A DNA stretch of 25,596 nt from assembly GCA_937965785.1 (NCBI GenBank), contig CALCKT010000048.1:1-25596 (forward strand). Reading direction: 5' to 3'. Below the pieces are notes generated by a model. That model was not told the origin of the DNA. It ran no database searches and worked only from the letters and a program-made list of their open reading frames with translations. Source of the DNA: an uncultured Propionibacteriaceae bacterium (lineage in GTDB: Bacteria; Actinomycetota; Actinomycetes; Propionibacteriales; Propionibacteriaceae). Positions 9,082 to 16,107 of the stretch are shown piece by piece (position 1 is the stretch's first letter; every line of letters begins with the position of its first letter). The position numbers and the translations under genes were made by a program.

Positions 9082-9168
9082 CGTCGTTTCCAAAACTGGG
9101 CGCAAATGACGGGAAAGGGTGTCACACTTCGGTTCTATCCTGCAATACATGAGGCATCACTACCTGAT

Positions 9169-9184
9169 GAAACCGTTTCGAAAC
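9169..9184. promoter_or_regulatory. Alternating GAAAC/GTTTC element upstream of the bacteriocin gene
   Basis: GAAAC (9169-9173), GTTTC (9175-9179) and GAAAC (9180-9184) form overlapping inverted repeats; 9175-9184 is a perfect 10-bp palindrome. It lies 39 bases before the bacteriocin start, a place suited to an operator. GAAAC also resembles -35 elements of ECF sigma factors, but no convincing matching -10 is visible. Function inferred. Confidence 0.35.
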
Positions 9185-9222
9185 TGGGGCGGCGGAGGCA
9201 GGAAATCTCCAAGGAGGCGTCG

Positions 9223-9546
9223 ATGAAGACGAAGTACAAGCTGGTCTCGGCTTTTGCGAGCAGTCTCATGGCAGTGGGTCTTGTGGCACCCGCGGCTGCT
9301 GCCATCACCATCTCGGCGGGCGGAGGCACGTGGAGCTACGGGATCACCTACTACAATGGGAAGCAGGCTACTGTCTATTCTCATTACTATCACGGATCGG
9401 TTTTCCATCGGGCTAGCACGATCAACGGCTATCAGGAATACAGTTGTCGCACTGCTGGTAAAGGGGGATGGGCGAGGACTGCGCAGCGTGCGCATCCGGA
9501 GAAGGCTGATCACGCCTACTGGTCGAAGAATGAACGGTGCTATTGA
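9223..9546 (+). CDS. Lactococcin 972 family bacteriocin precursor
   Basis: A 107-residue secreted peptide. The Sec signal peptide (about 1-27) is basic, then hydrophobic, ending in APAAAA. The mature part carries the family signature: GGGTWSYG (33-40), YSHYYHGS (52-59), H62, GKGGWARTAQ (79-88) and an AYW near the end. Lactococcin 972 itself acts on septum formation by binding lipid II; activity here is not shown. Two cysteines (C75, C106) could form a disulfide; I do not recall any in lactococcin 972. ATG 9223 is chosen because AAGGAGG lies at 9211-9217; upstream in-frame starts lack an RBS and would displace the signal peptide. It heads a locus with the membrane protein and ATPase that always accompany this family. 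Confidence 0.9.
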   Translation: MKTKYKLVSAFASSLMAVGLVAPAAAAITISAGGGTWSYGITYYNGKQATVYSHYYHGSVFHRASTINGYQEYSCRTAGKGGWARTAQRAHPEKADHAYWSKNERCY

Positions 9547-9571
9547 TGACCGCGGGTGAAGGGCTCACGCC

Positions 9572-11596
9572 TTGCTGAACTTCTTGGCGAGGTGTCTGCT
9601 GGTCGCGTCGTGGATCGTGGCCTTGGTTCTCACCGCTCTCACGGTGGAGTCGCGCAGCAGTGCGTTGCCCCTCACCAGTGACGAGACGATTGCCGTCAGG
9701 GAGTGGCCGGGGGATCGGAGCACCGTCGATCTGCGGCGCGACATCAGCGCCTTCGCCGTCACGCGCAACGTCGTGGTAGGGCAGATCGAGCCGGCGGTGC
9801 AGGACAATCGCGGGGCGCGGGTCATCCACATCACCGGGCCGGGGGCGGACGAGATCATCGCCCGCCAGCCCAGGGTGGATTTCGGGGATTCGATGCGCAC
9901 CGGTTTCGCGGCCATGAACGGTATCGAGCATCACAGTCCCGTCGGGGACTGGCTCGTCCTGGGGCGGCAGGAGGCCGCGCCCGCCTTGGCGGACGTGTTG
10001 CGTTCGATGGGGGCCGAGGTGGAATCGGAAACGCTGCCCCGCTGGCCCTCACCCAGGAGACCGGAGCCATCCGAGATGGTCACGGGGCTCATGCTGGCCT
10101 CGGTTGCGGCCGCTCTCGTGATCTCGCGGACCAGACGCCACGCCATCTCCCGGCTCCACGGCGGCTCGGTCCTCGGTGCCGCGCTCAAGGAAGTCGTTCC
10201 CCTGGGGGCTGTCTGGTTCGCATCGGGTGTGCTCACCCTGGCTGCCGGCGGGCTCTGGGCGGTCCTCACCCAGGAGGGGGTGGGGCTGTGGGAGTGGCTG
10301 GCCCACGCCGGGGCCCTGGGAATGATTTTCCTGGGGTTCACCGCGTCTGGGGCTCTGCTGACGCTGGGAGCCGTGTGGAGCGTCGAGCTGGTCCGGGCCC
10401 TCAAGGGCGAGTTGCCGGCGCGGGGCATCATCGTCGCATCCTGGCTGATGCGAGCCGGGGCGGTGGTGTTGGCTCTCGGTGCCTTGAACCAGTGCCTGTC
10501 GCTGGCCACCGCATCGGCCAACAGAAACCAGTCCTTGGAAACCATGCGGGCCGTTCCCGGGGCGCACCTGCTCCTCATGGGTGGGGCCTATTCAAATGAG
10601 GCACAGAACGCCATGGGAAAGGTGATGGGTCCATGGCTGCAACAGCAGGCGCGGGCCGGGCGATTGCTGCTGGCCGACCCCGTGGATGGTGACTCCGGGA
10701 GTTTCCTGTTCATCAACCAGCGCTACCTGGATGCGAACCCCATCCGCCTGAGCGACGGCCGCGATGCGCGCGACGTGGTGGACCCCCAAGGAGTGACGGT
10801 GCTCATTCCCGAAAATCGATGGGAGGAGCGGGAGACCATCCTGCCGGAGGCCCGCGAACAGGCGGAGTTCAAAGCGGGAGACCAACGCGGGTTCCCGATG
10901 GGCTCCTTCATGATGCCGAGCGGTGTGGAACTCCCCCTGTTCGGTATTCCGAGTGAGGTTGCCGGAGGTGGCTCCGGTGAACCGGAGACCACGCGAATAC
11001 AGGACGCCATCGTGCTGGTGACACCTCCCGAGCTGTTCACCGACCACGTGTCCGCCGCATCCCGGGGCAGGGCCCTGCTCTTCGACGCCGATGCGCTCGT
11101 CCAACAGGTCGAGGCGGATCCCCGGCTCGCAGGTTACGTCACGAGCATCACCCCGGTTGAGACGCGGGCCGCGCACCATGCAGCGGATGCACTGACCCAG
11201 CTGCGGATCGCGGTGTTCGAGGCGGCCGTGGCATTCGTGATCGCGCTGGTGGCGGGGCTGTCCCTCGTGGTGTCCCACGGCAAGCTGCGCGGGCAACGCA
11301 TTTTCGTGCGCCACCTGCACGGCGGAAACCCCCTCGCCTCCTACCGGCTGCTGCTGGCCCTGGAGGTGGTTCTCGCCCTGGGGGTGCTCGTGTGGATCCC
11401 GTGGCAGATCCTGCAGCTGCGGTCCGAACACGACGCCATGCTGGCCATGGGCGGCGGGCTCGGGGCGGCGCCCGGGCTGCGGGCGGTCGACCTGCTGCCG
11501 GGGCTGCTCGTGGTTCTGGTCGTCTCGGGTGGGATGTGTGGAACCCTGTGCTGGGTTCACCGGCGGATCATCAAGATGGGAATCAGTGAGGCGTGA
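9572..11596 (+). CDS. Bacteriocin-associated integral membrane protein (lactococcin 972 locus)
   Basis: A 674-residue membrane protein. There is one N-terminal span (about 3-25), an outside segment to about 165, a cluster of spans (about 168-310), a long second extracytoplasmic segment (about 310-545) and three C-terminal spans (about 548-572, 590-612, 640-662). This architecture and its place between a lactococcin-972-like gene and an ABC ATPase match the bacteriocin-associated integral membrane protein family, thought to act in export or self-protection. The start is TTG 9572 with GAAGGG upstream; a TGA at 9557-9559 blocks any earlier start. The stop overlaps the ATPase start, implying translational coupling. 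Export versus immunity cannot be decided from sequence. Confidence 0.85.
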   Translation: MLNFLARCLLVASWIVALVLTALTVESRSSALPLTSDETIAVREWPGDRSTVDLRRDISAFAVTRNVVVGQIEPAVQDNRGARVIHITGPGADEIIARQPRVDFGDSMRTGFAAMNGIEHHSPVGDWLVLGRQEAAPALADVLRSMGAEVESETLPRWPSPRRPEPSEMVTGLMLASVAAALVISRTRRHAISRLHGGSVLGAALKEVVPLGAVWFASGVLTLAAGGLWAVLTQEGVGLWEWLAHAGALGMIFLGFTASGALLTLGAVWSVELVRALKGELPARGIIVASWLMRAGAVVLALGALNQCLSLATASANRNQSLETMRAVPGAHLLLMGGAYSNEAQNAMGKVMGPWLQQQARAGRLLLADPVDGDSGSFLFINQRYLDANPIRLSDGRDARDVVDPQGVTVLIPENRWEERETILPEAREQAEFKAGDQRGFPMGSFMMPSGVELPLFGIPSEVAGGGSGEPETTRIQDAIVLVTPPELFTDHVSAASRGRALLFDADALVQQVEADPRLAGYVTSITPVETRAAHHAADALTQLRIAVFEAAVAFVIALVAGLSLVVSHGKLRGQRIFVRHLHGGNPLASYRLLLALEVVLALGVLVWIPWQILQLRSEHDAMLAMGGGLGAAPGLRAVDLLPGLLVVLVVSGGMCGTLCWVHRRIIKMGISEA

Positions 11597-12213
11597 TGTT
11601 GAATATCAGCGGGCTGAGCAAGTCTTTCGGAGCTCGTGTGTTGTGGAGCGATTTGGACGTGGCCGTGGGTTCCGGGACGATGACCGCGCTTACCGGGATC
11701 AGCGGGGCAGGTAAGAGTACTCTCCTCAACTGCATTGGGCTCTTGGAAACCCCGGACTTGGGTTCCATCCTGTTCGAAGGGCGGGATATTCTTCGTTTGT
11801 CCGGTGGGGAGGTTCGGCGATTCCGTAGGGAGATTTTGGGATATTTGTTCCAGAACTACGCTTTGGTGGAGGATTCGACGGTGCTAGAGAACCTTGAGAT
11901 GGCGCTAGGACGACGTAGAGCGCGCGAATCATTGAGTGACCTGATGGGCCAAGTGGGATTGGAAGGCCGCGAGAACAGCCGGGTCTCCACTTTGTCGGGC
12001 GGTGAGCAGCAGCGAGTCGCGTTGGCGCGGGTGATCGGGAAAACAGCGAAGTTGATCCTAGCGGATGAACCAACCGGGGCCCTCGACTCCGAGAACTCGG
12101 AGGCGGTGGTCGGGCATCTGCGACGACTGGCGAAGGGCGGGGCGACGGTCCTCGTCGCCACCCACGACCGGGCCGTCTGGGAAACCTGCGACCAGGTGAT
12201 CCGTTTGGGGTAA
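11596..12213 (+). CDS. ABC transporter ATPase of the lactococcin 972 locus
   Basis: A 205-residue nucleotide-binding subunit, complete: Walker A GISGAGKST (34-42), Q-loop YLFQNYALV, signature LSGGEQQRVALAR, Walker B LILADEPTGALD and the switch His in ATHD. It resembles the LolD/MacB-like ATPases that pair with large-loop membrane proteins, here the upstream gene. Start is ATG 11596 in a TGATG overlap with the preceding stop; GTG 11593, one codon earlier, is also possible. Together the two proteins probably form a membrane machine that exports the bacteriocin or protects the producer. Confidence 0.92.
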   Translation: MLNISGLSKSFGARVLWSDLDVAVGSGTMTALTGISGAGKSTLLNCIGLLETPDLGSILFEGRDILRLSGGEVRRFRREILGYLFQNYALVEDSTVLENLEMALGRRRARESLSDLMGQVGLEGRENSRVSTLSGGEQQRVALARVIGKTAKLILADEPTGALDSENSEAVVGHLRRLAKGGATVLVATHDRAVWETCDQVIRLG

Positions 12214-12256
12214 GGGCAGACGTGGCGCAATAAACTTGGGACTTCTAGGAGGGGCA

Positions 12257-12766
12257 ATGGAAGCCGAGATTTGCCAGGAGACATGTGTCGAGGAGTCGTT
12301 TAATATCTTATACGAACGCTGGAAACCGTGCGTTTGTAGATGGGCTTCACGGTGGGTTCCTCGCTCGGAAGTGGAAGATGTTGTTGCTGAGGTTTTTATC
12401 GTTCTGTGGGAGCGGATGGAGGTTAAGGAAGAAGGATTCTCGCCAAGGCTTTCTTGGGTATATGTTGTTCTCAGAAACAAGATAGGTGATAGAATTCGCC
12501 GTAGTTGCTCTAGCGTTGCATTTGATGAGTCTGTTCATGGAGTGTCTTGTGCAGATTTCCAGAAGTTGGTGGTGAGAAGGCGTGTGGTTGCTGAGGCTTT
12601 GCGGAAATTAAGCTCAGTGGATCGCGAGATTCTGCAAATCACATACTGGAAAAACTTGGACAGCGCAACTGCCGCGAAGCTGATGGGGCTTTCGTCTGCT
12701 GCCTTCCGGAAGCGTTTGAGCAGGGCGCGCTCGCGAGCAGCAATGCTGATTCTTGGTGAAGAGTGA
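12257..12766 (+). CDS. ECF-like RNA polymerase sigma factor
   Basis: A 169-residue sigma-70-family protein with only regions 2 and 4, as in ECF factors. Region 2 spans about 15-58 (FNILYERWKPCVCRWASRW, then EVEDVVAEVFIVLWERM). Region 4 spans about 112-162 (ALRKLSSVDREILQITYWKN, then the helix-turn-helix SATAAKLMGLSSAAFRKRLSRARS). ATG 12257 is chosen because AGGAGG sits at 12247-12252. It lies 43 bases after the ATPase gene, same strand, with no terminator seen between, so it is probably co-transcribed with the bacteriocin locus. No anti-sigma gene is visible. It is clearly poorer in GC and richer in rare-looking codons than its neighbours, which suggests transfer. Confidence 0.82.
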   Translation: MEAEICQETCVEESFNILYERWKPCVCRWASRWVPRSEVEDVVAEVFIVLWERMEVKEEGFSPRLSWVYVVLRNKIGDRIRRSCSSVAFDESVHGVSCADFQKLVVRRRVVAEALRKLSSVDREILQITYWKNLDSATAAKLMGLSSAAFRKRLSRARSRAAMLILGEE

Positions 12767-12770
12767 AGAC

Positions 12771-12966
12771 GGCGTCATAGGGGCGTAGCAATAGTGTTTA
12801 TCAGGGAGGGGGTTGTTGGTGTGGCGTATGTCGCACGATTGCGGGACCGAGCGGTTATTGCAAAGGAGCTGGAAGAAAAGATACTTGTTTCGGTGGATCA
12901 CAGGATCGGGTCGTGTGGATTGGTGCCAGTGGTCTGCGTGGCATGTGGCAGGAAGTGCTGATGACG
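12771..12966 (+). mobile_element. IS30-family left-end fragment
   Basis: This stretch is a diverged copy of 20804-20990, the left end of the IS30-like element further right: GTCATAGGG, then GGGTTGTTGGTG, then a frame reading RDRAVIAKELEEK against QDRAAIAKGLREG. It has no open transposase and ends abruptly where the ppdK-derived sequence begins (12967). It accounts for the apparent gene-free gap after the sigma factor gene. Confidence 0.6.
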
Positions 12967-13186
12967 GTCGCTGCTGGTGCAGCGCCTCGAACTGACCGGC
13001 GGCGACGCCTCCGAGCTGGAGGTCGCCCGCGCCACCCTCGCCCAGGTCAAGCGCCTCCACGAGCTCAACCCGATGCTCGGCGCCCGCGGCTGCTGTTTGG
13101 CGATGCTCTACCCGGAGATCCCGGCTATGCAGACCCGAGCCATCATCCAGGCCGCCAAGGCGGTGCTGAAACAGCGCGAGGGCTGA
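12967..13186 (+). pseudogene. ppdK 3' fragment with internal deletion
   Basis: Sequence from GTCGCTGCTGG onward matches ppdK 8278-8467, then jumps to the ppdK end (9002-9037), reading LTGGDASELEVARATLAQVK through QTRAIIQAAKAVLKQREG and stop. The jump removes exactly 540 bp (180 codons), in frame, between two near-identical segments GCCGCC-NN-GGCGGTGCTG (8462 and 9002 in ppdK). It lacks a proper start and all active-site residues, so it cannot be a dikinase. Most differences from ppdK are third-position changes, so it may derive from a related, previously functional copy rather than a fresh local duplication. Confidence 0.85.
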
Positions 13187-13197
13187 CCTCCTCGGAA

Positions 13198-13233
13198 GGT
13201 GTGTCCCGGTTCCGGAAAGGGCCGGGACACATC
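13198..13233 (+). terminator. Hairpin terminator after the ppdK fragment
   Basis: A 12-bp stem including one G-U pair (13198-13209 with 13222-13233) is followed by GTTTT. It differs from the terminator after intact ppdK. Confidence 0.65.
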
Positions 13234-13314
13234 GTTTTCACGAGGTGCGGAATCTGAAGAGGTTCCCCGGGTCTCTCCGACGCGGCTCGGTTTCAACCGG
13301 TTCGAGGGATCCCT

Positions 13315-13650
13315 ACCCGCGGGACTCTCTTTCTTCGAGGGTGAGACGGCAGGTGAGATATTCGTGGCCGTCGTCATCCGAGGCGGTCAGCACCAGCAGG
13401 TCCATGTCGTAGACCTCGCTGAGGTTCTCCCTCGTCAGCACGGCCTCGCTCGGACCGGAGGCGAAGAAACGGCCGTCCTTCATCAATGCGGTGCGTGACG
13501 GGTAGTGGAACGCCTGATCGGGCATGTGGGTGATCATCACCACCGCCTTGCCCTGCTCGTGGGCAAGGGTGTGGGCGGTTGAGATCACGGTGGTGGCGTT
13601 TCGGTAGTCGAGGTGGCTGGTCGGTTCGTCCATCATCACCACCTCGGTGC
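13315..13650 (-). pseudogene. Iron-siderophore-type ABC ATPase, C-terminal remnant
   Basis: Minus-strand frame beginning at the break RTEVVMMDEPTSHLDYRN (Walker B and D-loop), then the switch His in VMITHMPDQAFH and the C-terminal tail to LTLEERESRG. This fits the last half of a FecE/FhuC-type importer ATPase. Walker A, Q-loop and the LSGGE signature are missing, so it is not functional. It is fused directly to the permease fragment at about 13650. Confidence 0.8.
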
Positions 13651-13920
13651 GTCGCCCATGGTCAGCAGGTTCAGCCGCCACGAGACGATCATGACCACCA
13701 CCAGCCCCGCCAGGATGACGGGGGCCGCGAAGGCCAGGTTGTCCCAGCGCATCCCGGACAGGGAACCCGTCAGCCAGAAGGTGATGGCCGGCAGGTCGCT
13801 CTCGGGATCCGCCAGGTATTTCATGGTCGAGACCCCGGCGTTGAAGATCGAGCTGACCACCACCCCGGAAAGCACCAGCATGATCGTCGGGGTCATGCCC
13901 CGCACCTGCCGTGGGTTCCG
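13650..13920 (-). pseudogene. FecCD-type ABC permease, internal remnant
   Basis: Minus-strand frame reading RGMTPTIMLVLSGVVVSS, then LTGSLSGMRWDNLAF and a hydrophobic segment to SWRLNLLTMGDA, where homology stops at the junction with the ATPase remnant. The LSGVVVSS and SWRLNLL motifs are typical of FecCD-family iron/cobalamin importer permeases. Both ends are missing. A single deletion took out the end of the permease gene and the start of the ATPase gene. Confidence 0.8.
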
Positions 13921-13931
13921 TGTAGGAGCGG

Positions 13932-14612
13932 CTACAGGGTCCAGGCCTCCAGGGAGTGGCTGCGTTCCCAGAACAGCTCCTCGTAGCGGGTGGCGTCTGC
14001 GAAGGTGTCGAGCATGACCGTTCTCGTCGCGTCGTCGGTGGCCTCGGCCGCCTCGTCGAGCAACTCGATGGCCACCGCGGTGGTTTCCTGGAAGGCCGGG
14101 TCGGCGTAGGTCGCCACCCAGGTTCCGTAGGGATGGTTCTCCACCGCCTCGGCCCGCCTGGCCAGGTCCAGGCCCACCTGCGCGTAGACCCAGTAGCAGG
14201 GCAGCACCGCCGCCACCCCGACCGGGTAGGGGTCGTAGGCGACCGCGGTCTGGATGAAATTCACATAGCCGCGGGTGGTGGGGGAGGGGGCCGTCGCGTG
14301 CGGGGCGGAGCGCAGCAGCGGGTCGTTCAACAGGGCGTCGTGCATCAGCGTCTCGGCCGCGACGGCCTCCCCGGCGCTCCGCGCCCAGAAGGACCGGGCC
14401 CTCGCGTGTGGGGCCCGGGCGGCCAGCAGCGCCAGGGCCCGGGAGTAGCCGCGCAGGTAGAAGTCGTCCTGCACGATGTACTCGACGAAACGACGCGGCT
14501 CCAGGGTGCCGTCAGCCAGCTGGGTGAGCAGCGGCAGCCGGTCGATGCGACCGCGGATCTCGGTGATGCGTTCCCAGGCCAGGGCGCTGAACTCCCGTGT
14601 CTGCCAGGTCAT
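13932..14612 (-). CDS. tenA: Thiaminase II family protein (aminopyrimidine salvage)
   Basis: A 226-residue TenA-type protein, all-helical, that hydrolyses aminopyrimidine breakdown products of thiamine to HMP in the cytoplasm. Seen: YIVQDDFYLRGYSRAL with the conserved Asp pair, the catalytic Cys in AAVLPCYWVYAQVG, and the C-terminal Glu-rich region YEELFWERS. ATG 14612 overlaps the thiD stop by four bases (ATGA), which fixes the start; a longer reading frame upstream lies inside thiD. It is the last gene of the riboswitch-controlled thiamine salvage operon and supplies the substrate of ThiD. Confidence 0.93.
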   Translation of the reverse strand: MTWQTREFSALAWERITEIRGRIDRLPLLTQLADGTLEPRRFVEYIVQDDFYLRGYSRALALLAARAPHARARSFWARSAGEAVAAETLMHDALLNDPLLRSAPHATAPSPTTRGYVNFIQTAVAYDPYPVGVAAVLPCYWVYAQVGLDLARRAEAVENHPYGTWVATYADPAFQETTAVAIELLDEAAEATDDATRTVMLDTFADATRYEELFWERSHSLEAWTL

Positions 14613-15457
14613 GCCTGCACTCCTTCGAGGTTGATCAGGTGGTTGACCGGACCGTGCCCGGTCCCGGGGGAGCGGCTGAGCCGCCAACCGGCCCCCGCGA
14701 GGATGGCGCGGTGCAGGAAATCGCGGGCCTCCTCCACCACCCGCTCCGGGACGATGTCGCCCGGCGCGATTCCGGCGCGCGCCGCGCCGGCGGCAATCGC
14801 GGAACTGAGGGTGCAGCCGGTACCGTGGGTGTTACGGGTGTCCACGCGGGCACTGGTGAACCGGGCGGTCCCGTTCAACGTGACCAGGAGATCGGTCAGC
14901 TCCTCACCGGCCAGGTGACCGCCCTTGGCCAGGACCGCGTGGGCGCCCGCCGCGACGAGGTCCTCCGCCTGCGCCTGGAGTTCCGTGATGTCGCCCGCGG
15001 GTGAGGAACCCGCCAGCACCGCCGTCTCCGGGACGTTCGGGGTGACCAGGTCGGCCAGCGGCAGCAGCCGGGTGCGAACCACCTCCACCGCTTCGTCCGC
15101 CAGGAGTCTGTCTCCCGAGGTCGCCACCATCACGGGATCGAGGACCAGGAAACCGAAGTCCGCCCGGCGTGCGGTAATCAGGTCCGCCACCGCCTCCGCG
15201 ATCCCCGCGTTCGTGAGCATCCCGAGCTTGGTGGCGTGCACCTCGATGTCGTCGAGGACCGCCTCCACCTGCGCGACGACGAATCCCGGGTCGACGGGGG
15301 AAGCGGCCCGCACCCCCTGGGTGTTTTGAACCGTCAGGCCGGCCAGCGCGGCCATGCCGTGCACCCCGAGGGCGGCGAAGGTTTTCAGGTCGGCCTGGAT
15401 TCCGGCGCCGCCACTCGGGTCGGAGCCCGCCACGGAAAGTGCGGTTCTCGGTGTCAT
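14609..15457 (-). CDS. thiD: Hydroxymethylpyrimidine/phosphomethylpyrimidine kinase
   Basis: A 282-residue ribokinase-family enzyme that phosphorylates HMP to HMP-PP for thiamine phosphate synthesis. Seen: N-terminal VAGSDPSGGAGIQADLKTF with the substrate loop, KLGMLTNAGIAEAV, LVLDPVMVATSG, VTPNVPETAVL, and the anion-hole/catalytic motif HGTGCTLSSAIAAG. ATG 15457 overlaps the thiE stop by four bases. A longer frame to 15724 runs through thiE and is rejected as the start. No tenA-like fusion is present at the C-terminus. Confidence 0.95.
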   Translation of the reverse strand: MTPRTALSVAGSDPSGGAGIQADLKTFAALGVHGMAALAGLTVQNTQGVRAASPVDPGFVVAQVEAVLDDIEVHATKLGMLTNAGIAEAVADLITARRADFGFLVLDPVMVATSGDRLLADEAVEVVRTRLLPLADLVTPNVPETAVLAGSSPAGDITELQAQAEDLVAAGAHAVLAKGGHLAGEELTDLLVTLNGTARFTSARVDTRNTHGTGCTLSSAIAAGAARAGIAPGDIVPERVVEEARDFLHRAILAGAGWRLSRSPGTGHGPVNHLINLEGVQA

Positions 15458-16107
15458 GGTTTCTCCCAGATTTCTCTCAGCCGGGCCGCGGCCTCGCGGG
15501 GACGGGCGGCCGCCGCGATCGCGGACACCACGCAGATGCCGTCCACCCCGGTTGCGATGACCTCGGCGGCGTTGGTGGTGTTGATCCCCCCGATGGCCAC
15601 CGCGGGCAGGCCCGCGGGTCGGGCGGCGAGCAACTCCCGGACCCCTTCGAGCCCCAGCGCCGGGGCGGTGTCGGTCTTGGTGCTGGTGTTCCAGACCGGG
15701 GACAGGCCGATCACGTCGGCACATCCGCCCGCTGCCACGGCATCCAGCTCGGCCCGGGAACTGACGGAGATCCCCAGCAGCCGGTCTGGTCCGAGCGCCT
15801 CGCGGACCACCGCGGGGTCGCCGTCGGACTGCCCGATGTGCAGGTGGGTTCCCAGCTCGACCGCGATCCTAAGACGGTCGTTGACGAACAGCTCCGCCCC
15901 GGCCGCACCCTTGGCCACGGCGGATTCGATGGCTTCCCGGCAGGCGAACACGCCCTTTCGGAAGGTGTCGTCGTCGGCCTGCTTGTCACGGAACTGGACC
16001 ACCGTCGCCCCGCCCAGCACGGCCTGCTCCACGGTGTGGGCCACGCGGTCGCGACCACCGGACAGGTCGGGGTCGGTGACGTAGTAGAGCCGCCAGTCGA
16101 CCCGCAT
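15454..16107 (-). CDS. thiE: Thiamine-phosphate synthase
   Basis: A 217-residue TIM-barrel enzyme that joins HMP-PP and thiazole phosphate to thiamine phosphate. Seen: YYVTDPDLSGGRD, VVQFRDKQADDDTF (substrate and phosphate contacts), LFVNDRLRIA, HIGQSDGDP, GISVSSRAEL, the product-binding GLSPVW and AIGGINTTNAAEV with GVDGICVVSAI. Length is normal. ATG 16107 shares one base with the thiM stop (TGATG), so translation is coupled. Confidence 0.95.
   Translation of the reverse strand: MRVDWRLYYVTDPDLSGGRDRVAHTVEQAVLGGATVVQFRDKQADDDTFRKGVFACREAIESAVAKGAAGAELFVNDRLRIAVELGTHLHIGQSDGDPAVVREALGPDRLLGISVSSRAELDAVAAGGCADVIGLSPVWNTSTKTDTAPALGLEGVRELLAARPAGLPAVAIGGINTTNAAEVIATGVDGICVVSAIAAAARPREAAARLREIWEKP

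Noticed and set aside
9106..9222. Longer N-terminus for the bacteriocin precursor
   Set aside because: It would place 39 residues before a perfect signal peptide, lacks an RBS, and overlaps the operator-like palindrome.
12977..13186. A separate 69-residue gene
   Set aside because: Its sequence is two stretches of ppdK joined by a 540-bp deletion, without own RBS or active site.
14609..15724. thiD with an earlier start giving 371 residues
   Set aside because: The extra 89 codons lie inside thiE in another frame; the ATG at 15457 overlaps the thiE stop and starts the conserved ThiD sequence.
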